Positions 35,300 through 46,657 are shown, numbered from the stretch's first letter. The stretch: DNA of 64,000 bases from Pyrus communis (GCF_963583255.1 NC_084808.1:13043501-13107500); one strand, 5' to 3'. Translations and numbers: made by a program. The notes: generated by a model from the letters alone, not told the origin.

Positions 35300-36198
35300 C
35301 ACGTGGCATATGACTCATCACAAATGAACAAGTCATTAATGACATGTGGCACAAATCAAGCAAGGGAAGTGTAAAACATTCCCAAAATTCAGTAGAAAGG
35401 AGAAAAGTCCCCTTAAAATCAGCAAGTGGCCAAAATCTCTCAAAACTGGAAAGAAAGCCAAAACATCTTCTTAAAGCAAGCAAGAATTGAAAATTGCTCA
35501 CAAACATGCAACTAGGCCTATAAATTTCAGCCAATATAGGAAAGTTGGCTAAAAATAAGACATAAAACATGCCTGAATTTTCCCATGGACGAATTAAGAC
35601 ACAAATCAAGGCCAAATCCATCCAAAGGCATGGCTTTGGAAGTCTATAAATACAAGGACCCAAGACACACAAAGGGGTTGAAAATTACACATTGAGAAGA
35701 ACCTGTGCACAAATCTTTGAAGACTAATATGCTGCCAAAGCTCTTTTCGAAGAATGCGCAACCAAAGTCGAAGCTTTCTGTCTACCAAAGCCAAAGCACT
35801 TCTTGAAGAATCAACAAGCACTTGTGTCGATTCCTTTAAGACTTTGTTGCAAGCTTAAACTTTTAACGATGTTTGATTCAAGATCAAGTTGCCAAGACCC
35901 TTAAATCAACAAAATCCCACATCAACATCACCTTTCTCATAGGTCATATACAAACCTGGAGGTGAAGACTATCCATGCAATGTTTCAAGCTCAAAACTTG
36001 AAGTAATCGTTCAATCATTTGTCCGAGATCAAGTCGTCACGACCCTTGGATCAACAACTTACGCATCTACATCAAATTGGAAGACTGAATCAGAGGAAAA
36101 TTGTAAATAGAGATTGTAACCCTACAAATTCAAATCAATACAAATTTACTTTGTACACGTGTTCTCGTTTCATTCAATACAGAATTTTCGTGTTTATG
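35300..36198 (+). repeat. LTR-B (start deleted)
   Basis: The first about 55 bp of the LTR and the last about 50 bp of the interior are missing: the join reads GTGACAAGCACGTGGCATATG. The end reads TTTCGTGTTTATG, so the terminal CA has changed to TG. Otherwise it is collinear with LTR-A. It acts as the 3' LTR of element 2 and the 5' LTR of element 3. Confidence 0.85.
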
Positions 36199-37840
36199 AA
36201 TTTGGCACGTCCAGTGAGACTTCTCTGCCTCTCATTTTTGTCTTCAAATCCACAAAAAACACATATCAAGAAAGGATCAAGTTGTTCCCACAACCAACGC
36301 GAAGAACAAGAACATCCTTGCCGCAAGTGGTGGCACTTTAGGCGTTACAACCCGAAGCAAGGCAAGAGTTCTCTCTACCGTACCTTCCACCCCTACACTA
36401 AACCTACCGAAGGAGCAAGAGCACTCGAGGCCTGCGCCCATGATCACTTTGACCTTGCTAAGGGCGCCAAGGGAAGAAAGCCCAATGAGGTACTTTAAGT
36501 CCTTGACTTCCGATGTCGACTCAAGCAGCAACTCGTATCCCGCAGCCATGCAAGTCATGATTACTGGTGCGACTTCCATCGAGGAGTAGCTGACTCAAAT
36601 GATTGAAGTAATTACAAGGCTAACAAGGACCGTGGAGGAAAATGACTTGCAAATTCCTACACATGTCAACGGACAGAAGGTGCAACATGATGAAAAAAGC
36701 TGACCGCGACCCAAAGGCTAATCTACAAAAGAAGGAAACTGATGAAGATGAGGTGCCTCCGATAGAAAAGGATGAGGAAAAACTAGACTAAGCAACAACG
36801 CTCATGAGATCTCTCTTTATCCAGCAGCTGCAGGAAATGATCACTGGCACCATCAAGGTGCAATACGAAGGAAGCTCACCTAACTCCATACTATATTCAA
36901 AGCCTTACTCTAAACCGTACTATATTCATGCAATTTGATGCACAAGGCAATTCCAAATTATATATTGCCCATTTCATCGAAACTTGCAGCAACGCTGGGA
37001 TGGAGGAAGACTACCTTATCAAGCAATTTACGGGCTCACTGAAAGGTAACGTCTTTGACTGGTACACCGACCTCGAGCCCGAATCTGTCAACAGCTAGGA
37101 TCAGCTTGAAAGGGAATTCCTCAACCGCTTCTACAATACTCGCTGCACCATAAGCATACTGGAGCTAATAAGTACGAAGCAGTGAAAGGACGAACCTATC
37201 ATCGACTACATTAACAGATGACATTCATTAAGTCTGGATTGCAAAGATTGGTTTCTGAAACCTCCGCCATTGAGATGTGTGTTCAAGGCATGCACTGGGG
37301 GTTACATTACATCCTTTAAAGCATAAAATTGAGAACATTTAAGTAGTTGGCAACTCTATCCCACGACATAAAGCTGAGTATCACCAATCATGGGAAAAAT
37401 GAGCCAATCACCAACTTTGAGAAGGACAAGGTGTTTACTCCAAAGGTAGACAAGACTGGGAAGAAGCCCGCCAATGAAGCTTTTATCGTCAAAGCTTCCC
37501 CCATCACAACTTCTTCCGCGCCCATCAAAATCTCCTCCAAGAACAAAGCAAAGGAGATAAAGAGAGGTTAGCCTTCTCAAACCCAAGATAGGTACAAACA
37601 TACCTTGAGGGAATTGGAGCAAAAGACGTACCATTTTTCAGACTCTAACGTGGCTGTAATGCTAGATGACATGCTGGAAAAGAAGGTAATCGAGCTACTT
37701 GAATGCAAAGGCCCCGAAGAAATGAATCGCATTAATGATTCTAGGTACTGCAAGTACCATCGTATTGTGAGTCATCCTGTTGGCAAGTGCTTCGTCCCTA
37801 AGGAGCTCATCATAAGCTAGCATAACAAGGGCAAATCGAA
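36199..37840 (+). pseudogene. gag of Tat element 3, start codon lost
   Basis: Where element 2 has ACATGGCATCAAGAAAGG, this copy has ACATATCAAGAAAGG, so the ATGGC with the start codon is deleted. The gag text continues in broken frames: [20 protein letters not shown], then FTPKVDKTGKKPANEAFIV and VMLDDMLEKKVIELLECKGP, ending NDSRYCKYHRIVSHPVGKCF. More stops are present than in element 2. Confidence 0.8.
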
Positions 37841-39420
37841 CTTGATCTTAAAGGCATAACCGCAACTCACACTACTACGATTGTGTTTGGATCCTTCGAT
37901 CTCGTGCCTTTCCAAGTGACGTATGACCACTCCCGACCATGCTCAAGCCACACGGCATCTTCCGTACAACCATCACTAAGGGCAAGCGACCAAAATGCGC
38001 TTACTAATGATGAAGAAGGATAGACATTGGTGACATACAAAATTACAAGGAAGCTAAAACCACAAGCCATAAAGCCAAAGGTGAAACAAGGGAGAAAGCA
38101 TCGCTGCCATAACAGTAGTCAGCCCAAAAGAAACATAAAAGTTGTTAAGCCAACGTACGTTGGGGGACCTATGGAGCAAGAGCCATACATTCTCGTCTTC
38201 TTGCACGAGTACTTCCCGAATAACTTATTCCAAAAATGCACTACCATTGCCTGTCACATGGTTGAAGTAATGTTAGAAGAGCCCTCAAAAGGAAAAGTTA
38301 TCGCCATCGAGGAAGAAAAGACCATCATGCCCAAAGAAGGTCTGCCAACATACTTTAGCATTAAGAAAGCACTACTATTGCCTAAAGAGATGCGAAAAGC
38401 ACCAATAGCGGTCTTAGCGAGTCTCGACAACCACAAAGTGCAAGAAAGCAAGGACGAAGGCTTGAAGCTTTGGCGACATTAATATGCCACATGATGTGCC
38501 GCCCATAACACAATCAACTTCACTAATTAAGACTTGCTGCTGGGATCAAAGCCTCATAACTATCATTTCTTCGTCTCTGGGTATGTGAGAATGAACAAAA
38601 TCAACTGCATGCTTGTGTATGGCAGGTCGGCCATGAACATCATGCCAAAGTCAACAATGACCACAAGAGGCATCAAGGTGGATGAACTGTCCCGAAGCCG
38701 CATTTTAATTCAAGGTTTTAACCAAGGAAGACAAAGAGCAATGGGTATGATCCGAGTCGAGATGACCATTGGCAAACTCAAGACAAGCACGTTATTCCAT
38801 GTGATTGATGTAATAACTTCCTACAGCTTGGTCTTAAGAATACCTTGGATCCATGAGAATGGAGTGGTGCCATCCACCCTTTACCATTGGTTAAAATTCT
38901 ACCGAGAATGAGTGAAGGTGATACAAGGCAACACCAAGCCATTCACCGAAGCCGAATCACACTTTGCGGATGCCAAGTTTTACATGGACGAAGACATGGT
39001 GCCCGAAGCTCTTCCAAAATAAATCAAATCCAAAGGCAAAATAGCACCTAAGAAACAAGAGTGGCAAACTGTGCCCAAGAAGTAAGAAATAGAAGCCATG
39101 CCATTTTCAAGCAAAGATGATGATGAGCCTGTCAAACCCACAACAAACAAAGGGAGTGTGACGCCCTTAAAAGGATAAACACACCCGTCTTCTGATACAT
39201 CCCCATGTCGAGAGAAAAGAATGGGCAATCCTCATTCAAAACTGGAACAAGCAAAGCCGACACACAACTGCACAAGGACGATGTAAAGCTACTCAAGACA
39301 AATGCAGTTTTACCTCTGACACAGCTAGGCAACGCTAAAATTTCAAAACCACCACAAGGTTTCATAAAACCCCTGCCAAAGAGGGTGGAACCAAGCTCTC
39401 TTCCAACCAAAGAAGGAAGC
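37841..39420 (+). pseudogene. Aspartic protease region of Tat element 3
   Basis: The linker reads VTYKITRKLKPQAIKPKVKQ. The protease block at 38534-38911 reads MLVYGRSAMNIMPKSTMTTR, then FNQGRQRAMGMIRVEMTIGK and HVIDVITSYSLVLRIPWIHE. The catalytic motif D-G-G-S is V-Y-G-R-S here, so the essential Asp is Tyr. After 39420 the RT, both RNase H domains, integrase and the PMD gene are all missing. Confidence 0.8.
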
Positions 39421-40392
39421 AAATTCCAAGCAAAAAATGGCAAAGTAAGTTTTAGTCAACAAGGAGAAAAGCATGATGTTTTTGCACCAAAAATCGGCAG
39501 AGAAGAAAAGGAAACAAAAAAAAAAAAGAAAAGAAAAAGGGAAAGAAAATTGTTTTAAAATTTCCAAAACATCAAAGAAACAACTCCCTCCTTGCGATGG
39601 AAAACAAAAAGGGAAAGAAAATTGCCCTCCTTGCTATGGAAATCAAACGGGGAAAGGAAAGTGAAAAATGCATAGCCTACTTACCCAAGGACAAGTATTA
39701 AACCTTTCCAAAACCTTGAAGGAAATCATCAAAGCTTTCCAAAATCTTGAAGGAAATCATCAAGGCTTTCCAAAACCTTGAAGGAAATCACCAAAGCTTT
39801 CCAACATTTTGAAGGAAATTGAAGGAGGATCCTACCTAAGAAAGGAAAAACATTTTTTTTCCTACAACCACAAGGAAAAAATTCAAAATACACCAAATAT
39901 ATTTTGTCAAAATTATAGAAAAATCAATACGCACAATAAGTATGTGCCAATTTATTTATTTCCAAATTTTCTTTCAAGATCAAGCCTCTACAACCCTTGA
40001 AGAAGTTATTTTTTTCATTTCTTTCAAGATTAAGCCTCTACGGCCCTTGAAGAAAACTTTTATTTTCACTCAAGATCAAGCCTCTGCGGCCCTTGAAGAC
40101 AATTTTCATTTCATTCGAGACCAAGCCTTAATGGCCTTGAAGAAATGTTTCGTCCAAGAAATATGCCTCAATGGCCCTTGACGAAATTCATCATTTCAAT
40201 TCAAGAAATACGCCTCAATGGCCCTTGAAGAAATATTTCGTTCAAAAACTACATCTCTACGGCCCTTGAATAAGCAAACTAATTCAAGATCAGATGACTC
40301 TTGAGTTAGAACATTCACATTGCAGGACTTCAAAACACATTTCCTACATGTGGCAAGCACATGCCTACAACGCGCCTTGAAGTGGGGGCATT
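39421..40392 (+). repeat. 3'UTR tandem repeats of Tat element 3
   Basis: A poly-purine join (39475-39545) is followed by four copies of AAAGCTTTCCAAAACCTTGA with GGAAATCATC (39695-39820). About seven copies of CAAGATCAAGCCTCTACGGC with CCTTGAAGAAA follow (39975-40270). The tract ends CGCGCCTTGAAGTGGGGGCA, a purine tract just before LTR-C. Confidence 0.8.
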
Positions 40393-40616
40393 TATAGATA
40401 TGTAAATTTCTTTGCATACAAATGATGCATCACAAAGCTTCACGTGGCATATGAATCATCACAAATGAACAAGTCATCAATGACATGTGGCACAAATCAA
40501 GCAAGGGAAGTGTTAAACATTCCCAAAATTCGGCAGAAAAGAGAAAATCCCCCTTAAAATTGGCAAGGGGCCCAAAATCTCTCAAAACCGGAAAGAAAGC
40601 CAAAGCACCTTCACAA

Positions 40617-41968
40617 TGTTTATAATTAAATATTATAATTATTATATTATACCTACAAAAGTCCCAACACATATATATACTTTTAAGGACTTAAAATTGA
40701 GAAACAACTACTCTCATTAAATATAATTTCATAAGATGGATTGTGCACACCATTAAAGATAGTCAACCTTAGTGGTACCAATTATTAAGGGTTTGACTAG
40801 AGAGTAAGTTGATCATCGTGGGGAATGAGGCTAAAGCCAGCATAACCAATGAATTAGCCGAGCGGAAACCTAACTTAGTTGATTGGAGATCCCATGGTCT
40901 AAGTTCAATAGGCAAACTAGTTGGGCAAGATTCAAAAAAAGTTAACACACTATATACCTCATTCTTATGATGAAATAAGTGTGTTGTCTGAAGAAGTTTA
41001 AGATGTATATTTATACTTAATGATAATGATATCTTATAAATAAGAGGAATATTGCAGAGTATTCTTAATCAGTGGTCACCTATGTGAGAATAGAAGTGGG
41101 TCGCTCCTATGAGTATGAGATGGCTAAATTCTCTAAAGCTCTCATGAATCCGGGATTTGTTCAGGACCAAAATGAACACAACCGTATGAACCGAAATATA
41201 TTAGGATTAGTGATGTGTGTTGCTTATTGTCTCGGTTTACTGCTATGGTGAATAGTTCAAGATTCCATATCCACTGCGTCACCAAGTAAATCTGATAAGT
41301 ATTCACTAGGGTAGGTTCAAGTCCAAAAGACACCTCTGCCAATACATCTCTTGTCCACCTATACTCTCAAATTCTTCTAGGTTTTCATTCATGTGGAGGA
41401 TTGTTGGAAATTAAATATTATAATTATTATATTATAATATTTAATTATAAAATATGAATCAAAAGGCGCCGCAATGGGGGCCATCCCCTTTATTGATATG
41501 TTTGTTTAAGGATATTACTTAACTACCTAAACCCTAAATGATACATCTCTTCGGCAAACAATATATTTGAGTTCTATAAAAACTAAAAAATTGTTGTCTT
41601 TTAAGATATAGAATTAAGAGAAGAGTTTTCTCCAATGTCTTAATAAAAATCCAAGTCGTATCTTGAGAGTATGGAATATATGAAGTTCGCCAGAGTCTGA
41701 AGATTGAAGTGCTTTGACTTCGAATTATAGATTGTTGAATCCTGGGAGACAGACGTCTACCGAACTACAAGCACAACAGTAAGGGTGAAATTCTGTCTTT
41801 AGGACATTGCATTTATGCAAGCCTCAATCTCCAAGTTTGTCAGTTTTTCTAACTTTCTCTCTAGTTGTTTATATTAATCTCATATATAATTGATGTTGTG
41901 AATTTCTTTATGATTATTATCATTGGAATTATATTGTTAATTTCGTATTTTTTAATATTGCTTCAACA
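40617..41968 (+). mobile_element. Deleted Ty1/copia-type element nested in LTR-C
   Basis: Starts TGTTTATAATTAAATATTAT and ends TTGCTTCAACA. The 3' LTR (41402-41968, 567 bp) begins TGTTGGAAATTAAATATTAT after the purine tract CATGTGGAGGAT. The 5' LTR survives only as its first 35 bp (40617-40651), then jumps to interior sequence. The flanks are CACAA (40612-40616) and TGCAA (41969-41973), a decayed 5-bp duplication differing by two transitions. No protein domain remains. Confidence 0.75.
41402..41968 (+). repeat. 3' LTR of the nested copia element
   Basis: TGTTGGAA...TTCAACA, with 5-bp inverted ends TGTTG/CAACA. Its first 35 bp match the remnant at 40617-40651. Confidence 0.75.
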
Positions 41969-42014
41969 TGCAAAACAAGCAAGAATTGAAGATTGCTCAC
42001 AAATAGGCAACAAA

Positions 42015-42477
42015 GAAAAATATTCAAAATACACCAAATTGCCACACTCGTCAACCGACTGGAGGCGTAGCATGACGAAAAAGCTGGCCACAACCCAAAG
42101 GTTGACCCACAAAAGAAGGAAACTGACGAAGATGAGGAGCCTCTGATAGAAAAAGCCGAGAAGAAGCTGGACCAAGCAATGACACTTATGGGATCTCTCT
42201 CTATTCAGCAATTGCAGGAAATGATCACTAGCACCATCAAGGCGCAGTACGAAGGGAGCTCACATGACTCCGTGCTGTATTCAAAGCCTTACTCTAAGAA
42301 GATTGACGCCTTGAAGATGCCAAAGGGTTATCAGCCACCAAAATTCATGCATTCGATGGAAAGGGCAATCCCAAACAACATATTGCCCATTTCATCAAAA
42401 CTTGCAACAACGTTGGGAAGGAGGGAGACTACCTCGTCAAGCAATTTGTGCACAACACACCTTGAAGTGGGGACATT
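42015..42477 (+). pseudogene. Tiny third interior: 3'UTR scrap, gag core, purine tract
   Basis: A 3'UTR-like scrap (TATTCAAAATACACCAAA) is joined to gag from the coiled coil on. It reads KAGHNPKVDPQKKETDEDEE, then SLSIQQLQEMITSTIKAQYE and SHDSVLYSKPYSKKIDALKM up to KFM, followed by a frameshift. It then joins at about 42450 directly to CACACCTTGAAGTGGGGACA, the element's 3' end. Two internal deletions thus left 463 bp. Confidence 0.8.
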
Positions 42478-43418
42478 TGTAGACATTTAAATTTTGTTGC
42501 ATACAAAAGGTGCATCACAAAGCTCCACATGGCGTATGACTCATCACAAATGGACAAGTCATCAATGACATGTGGCACAAATCAAGCAAAGGAAGTGTAA
42601 AACATTCCCAAAATTCGGCAGAAAGGAGAAAATCCCCCTTAAAATCGGCAAGGGGCCCAAAATCTCTCAAAACTGGAAAGAAAGCCAAAACATCTTCACA
42701 AAACAAGCAAGAATTGAAGATTGCTCACAAATAGGCAACAGAGCCTATAAATTTTGGCCAAGCAAGGGAAAGTGGCTGAAATTAAGACACAAAACATGCC
42801 TAAATTCTCCCATGGATGAATCAAGGCACAAATCAAATCCAAATCCATAGAACGGCAAGCATTGAGAAGTCTATGAATACAAGGTCCCAAAACACATAAA
42901 GGGGTCGAAAATTACACATTGAGAAGAACCTTTGCACAAATCTTTGAAGACTAATACGCTGCCAAAGCTCTCTTCAAAAAATGCTCAACCAAAACCAAAG
43001 CTTTATGTCGACCAAAGCCAAAGCACTCCTTGAAGAATCAACAAGCACTTGTGCCAATTCATTCAAGACTTTGTTACAAGCTCAAAACTTGTAACAAAGT
43101 TCAATTCAAGATCAAGTCGCCAAGACCCTTGAATCAACAAAGTCGTACGTAAACATCACATTTTCCTCAGCCCTAAATCTGAGGTAAAGACTACCCACAC
43201 ATTGTTTCAAGCTCAAAACTTGAAGCGATCATTCAACTGTTTGTCCGAAATCAAGTCATCGTGACCCTTGCATCAACAACCTATGCATCTACATCAAATT
43301 GAAAGACTGAATTAGAGAAAAATTGTAAACATAGATTGTAACCCTACAAATTCATCAATACAAATTTACTTTGTACACGTGTTCTCGCTTCATTCGATAT
43401 AGAATTTTCATGTTTACA
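42478..43418 (+). repeat. LTR-D (941 bp), right end of the Tat chain
   Basis: Begins TGTAGACATTTAAATTTTG and ends TTTTCATGTTTACA, with both termini intact. It is followed by GTTAGGTAAAG, outside sequence. Confidence 0.9.
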
Positions 43419-43795
43419 GTTAGGTAAAGAAAAAATTATTCGCAAGTATAAGACTAGGTTTGATTTGTTGGTGCAATAAAGATTATGGGTACAGTTTTAC
43501 AGTATTTAGCCGAACTTAGAGTTTGAAAACGTATAATTGAGATAAAGCAAAACCCTAACAAGTTGCAGCTTTTTCTTGTTCTCACACCCAAATTGGTAAT
43601 TGGAAGGTCACCTTTTTGTCATTTCTTTTAACCCTAGCTAGAGTCTGACATTATACATATACTAACATCCAACAGAAAGGCATTGTTCATTAACAATGTT
43701 TTGACGTAATTACCCTTCATTTGCTAACAATTCACAACTTTTTTTTGTGTATTGTATAGTAAAATCACGGATTTATGTACGCATGTCCGCCATCG
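43419..43795. other. Short intergenic stretch
   Basis: Between the Tat chain and the DUF1068 fragment. AT-rich, no coding signal seen. Confidence 0.5.
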
Positions 43796-44095
43796 TAGAA
43801 AGGAAGGGGATGGGTGGCACTCTTCTTCTGCTTCTCTCCGGTGGATCTTTGGAATTCTCCTTTGGTTTAAAGAACTTTGTGGATCTTTTGACTGAGGAGT
43901 TGAAGCTTTGGAAAATCAGCAACAAGCTCATATGGCTCTGCTGGAGGCTAAGAAGATTGCATCCCAGTATCAAATGGAAGCAGACAAGTGCAGTTCAGGG
44001 ATGGAAACATGTGAAGAAGCAAGGGAGAAAGCTGAAGCAACATTAGAGGCACAGCGGAAACAGACTGCAAGTGCTGCCTCTTCCGTTCTGATTTG
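43796..44095 (+). pseudogene. Fragment of a DUF1068-family gene
   Basis: One frame reads KNFVDLLTEELKL; after a small deletion and frame change it continues ENQQQAHMALLEAKKIASQY, then QMEADKCSSGMETCEEAREK and AEATLEAQRKQTA. This is the conserved coiled-coil centre of DUF1068 (PF06364) plant proteins, small membrane-anchored proteins of unknown role. The membrane helix and Cys-rich loop before it and the W-rich end after it are missing. The stretch REAEA that should follow EELKL is lost. So it is a pseudogene or captured fragment, not a working gene. Confidence 0.75.
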
Positions 44096-44319
44096 AAGAA
44101 GATTTCTCAAGCGGCTATAATTTCATGGCAGGTTGGTTTAAAGCAGTTCCAAAATTTGGCATCGTTTGGGGTTTTTTTTAGGTTTTTCTGATTCTTCAAA
44201 AAAAACATATAATCTTAATATTCTTGAGGTGTTACATACAAATTTTTATCAACAAAATAGTGTTGGTTTTTACGTTGTTTCGAAAATTATGATCAATTTT
44301 TTGCTACGCTTGCCTTAGA

Positions 44320-44687
44320 TCAAGTTTTGTATGGTACTTTGGTCACTGAACAAAAAGTGCCACAGGTGCATGATCCTGCTGAGAATGATAAGCTCTACAT
44401 GTTTTTAATTGAGAAGGCATTGGGTGCTTGTCCAGAAGGGAGCAGAGAAATACTAGAAATCTTCAATCTACGTTGGGTTCAGCAAAGGTAATGGGCATAC
44501 AAAAGACTTTTTTACTTACCTTGAAAATTATTTTATAAGTAATGGATATGGACATTCTTTTAGACTTTGACGCTACAGGTTTGTACTTGCTCGAATCAGA
44601 GTCTCCAAGGAGGAGAAAGAGAATGATCCGAATGGAAAGCAAGGCACAACAGCAAACAAACAATCTTCCATTTTGACATTTATTTAA
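44320..44687 (+). pseudogene. Two-exon fragment of an unidentified host gene
   Basis: From an acceptor-like CCTTAG (about 44318), an open frame reads QVLYGTLVTEQKVPQVHDPA, then DKLYMFLIEKALGACPEGSR and EILEIFNLRWVQQR, ending in a donor AAAG/GTAATG (44487/44488). After an intron with CTACAG (44579) the same frame continues FVLARIRVSKEEKENDPNGK and ends at TAA, 44685-44687. Phases fit, so it looks like genuine spliced coding sequence. I do not recognise the family, and no earlier exons are evident. It lies 0.2 kb from the DUF1068 fragment, which suggests capture of pieces rather than a whole gene. Confidence 0.4.
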
Positions 44688-44988
44688 ACTTAACACGACT
44701 TCAATAGAAGAGTAAACTCTAATTAGAGAAAGAGGAAGAGGAAGCATAGGAGTTTGTCACTACTCCAATGATTTATTGGTAAAATCCTCAAACCCAATTC
44801 TCAATTTTCAGTTTTTTTTTTTTCAGATCAATTAATTCTTTTTCACATCAATTAATTCCAATAATGTTAGGGGCTGAATTTTTTTGGGTTTGTGATTTTT
44901 GCGCATAAATTTTCGTTCTAATCATTTTGGGTGAAATAAATAGATATGGGTCTTCAATAAGTTATTTTTATAGTATTATAGTTAGGAA
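44688..44988. other. Intergenic stretch
   Basis: AT-rich, with a T run at 44811-44823. Nothing else is seen. Confidence 0.5.
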
Positions 44989-45098
44989 TTGTTATTAGCA
45001 CTCCAAAAATCTCATTCTACACTCCAAACTTTCTATATTTGGAAAGAAAAATACACTTGTGAGGAGTGTAGAATGAGATGTTTGGAGTGCCAATAATA
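44989..45098. mobile_element. Small foldback MITE
   Basis: The left arm 44989-45025 (TTAGCACTCCAAAAATCTCA, then TTCTACACTCC) is the near-perfect reverse complement of the right arm 45063-45098 (GGAGTGTAGAATGAGATG, then TTTGGAGTGCC). The loop is about 37 bp. Total length is about 110 bp with no coding capacity. The ends (TTATTA/AATAATA) may be TA-type target sites. Confidence 0.75.
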
Positions 45099-45403
45099 CT
45101 TTCCTTATAGTTTTATTCACAATTAAATGACATCTTGCTGTTTTGGTAGGTTTTTCTGTGAGTTTATTTGCATTGCATATTTTGTTTACAAATGTTCGGT
45201 TTAATGTGGTGGTAATATATGCTATGATTACCACCATACTCCAACTGAGGGCTTATTAATTTGGTAAATTATTTCAAATTTAGTCTCTGCAAACCTCAGG
45301 AAGTCTAATATTAAATTGTGAAAGTTGGACTGTGGCTTAGTTGGTTCTATTTCTGCATTTCCTCTTCATTAAAATGTTTATTTACCTGCTTTTAAGCATT
45401 TTA
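45099..45403. other. Intergenic stretch
   Basis: AT-rich, short ORFs only; nothing recognised. Confidence 0.5.
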
Positions 45404-45484
45404 TTTATGTATCTATTTTTTAAAATTCAGTTTATGTATCTATTTTTTAAAATTCGGTTTATGTATCTATTTTTTAAAATGAAT
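45404..45484 (+). repeat. 27-bp tandem repeat, three copies
   Basis: The unit TTTATGTATCTATTTTTTAA followed by AATTCAG is repeated three times. The copies are almost identical, with the last one changed at its end (AATGAA). A recent local duplication. Confidence 0.85.
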
Positions 45485-46655
45485 TTTAAAGATTTTATAG
45501 AAATTGGAAAGAGCAGCAGTTTGAGAACATAGTATGGGAACTTTGGGAAGGAATACTCAAAAGGAAGACCAACAATGTGTTAGCGGTAACTCTTTTTTTA
45601 AAATCATATTCTATTCCGTAATATTACACTATATAGCGTCTGGAATAGCAACATTTATTCGGTGTCATCTAGAAAGTTTGTTGCTGTATCATGTCCTATG
45701 TTTTTTTTAAGTTGGGGATTTTGTAGGTAGGCAGTTCGAGGAAATGGCCCTCAGTTTCTAATTACCGAGCTAAAGTTCATGCTCAATCACCAAAGTAGAA
45801 ATGATTGCTTCTTTGTTCAAGCCTGTGTTGAATAAAAATGAAGTTATAATTAGGATAGCTTCTGTCACCACTTACATTTACTTTTCCACATTGATATTTT
45901 TGTATTTTATTATCTAATTGTAAAAAATTTACTACTATTGTATTTGTTGTATGGAGAGAATAAAGTTGCATAATTTTTCATACAGTTTTCCATCCCTTAG
46001 CAACGCGCGGGTACAATTTCTAATTCAACCAACAGTCTAGCTGGGTGTCCCTTTTTTCATACGCATTCGCTCGGAATGTTCTATGATATTCCATAGTATT
46101 TTCAGTATTTAATAAAAAAAATAATTATTTTAAGATATACTAATTAATATATCCATACTAGTGAGGTGAAATACAATTTCAAGCACGCATTCATCTTTAT
46201 TTTCATCTCTTTGTTGTTGCTCTATAATCCATTCACTTAAAGTAGAGCTTGAGCGTTATTAAATAAAATGATCATTTGCATGCCAAACGTGGATTGGATA
46301 CAATTGATATTGTTCTAGAGATCATATCTACGACCACTCAACTAAATAGCTTCGAAACGCATTATAGACTTCATCTCTCCCAGCTCAATTATACACCTTT
46401 TATTGGATGAATACATTACAACTACAAAGTTTCAAAATAATATGAATTCAAACAGAATAAATTGAATTTCAAGAGGGGATATAAAAAACACATGCTATAA
46501 CTAATGCGATTACGCATATGTCTAGGATTTATTAAGTTTTTCTAATTTCGAGAACATTGACCACAAGAACACAATCATAACCAAATCATGTTCTCTTTCT
46601 TTAACTTGATTAGTTTAATAATAGGTGTTCAACTCTCATACATGAACCCCAACAT

Positions 46656-46657
<2 letters not shown>
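45485..46657. other. Intergenic stretch
   Basis: AT-rich non-coding DNA with short ORFs and no recognised domain. Confidence 0.5.

Larger units (their letters stand above)
40393..42014 (+). repeat. LTR-C, split by a copia element and truncated
   Basis: The left part (40393-40616) begins TATAGATATGTAAATTTC, with TG changed to TA. The right part resumes at 41974 with AACAAGCAAGAATTGAAG and stops at about 42014 in AAATAGGCAAC. The remaining about 650 bp of the LTR are deleted, and 3'UTR and gag scraps follow. Confidence 0.8.
19233..43418 (+). mobile_element. Chain of Tat retrotransposons sharing LTRs (four LTRs, three interiors)
   Basis: Four same-family, same-strand LTRs lie at 19233-20158 (A), 35300-36198 (B), 40393-42014 (C, split) and 42478-43418 (D). 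Between them are a near-complete interior (20159-35299), a gag-protease-3'UTR interior (36199-40392) and a tiny interior (42015-42477). The flanks of the whole chain are GCTAT on the left and GTTAG on the right, a poor match for a 5-bp target duplication. Adjacent interiors sharing one LTR suggest unequal recombination or serial deletion in an older array rather than four separate insertions. Confidence 0.8.

Noticed and set aside
19233..43418. A single full element with LTR-A and LTR-D as its pair
   Set aside because: LTR-B and LTR-C of the same family lie between them, with interiors that restart at gag each time.
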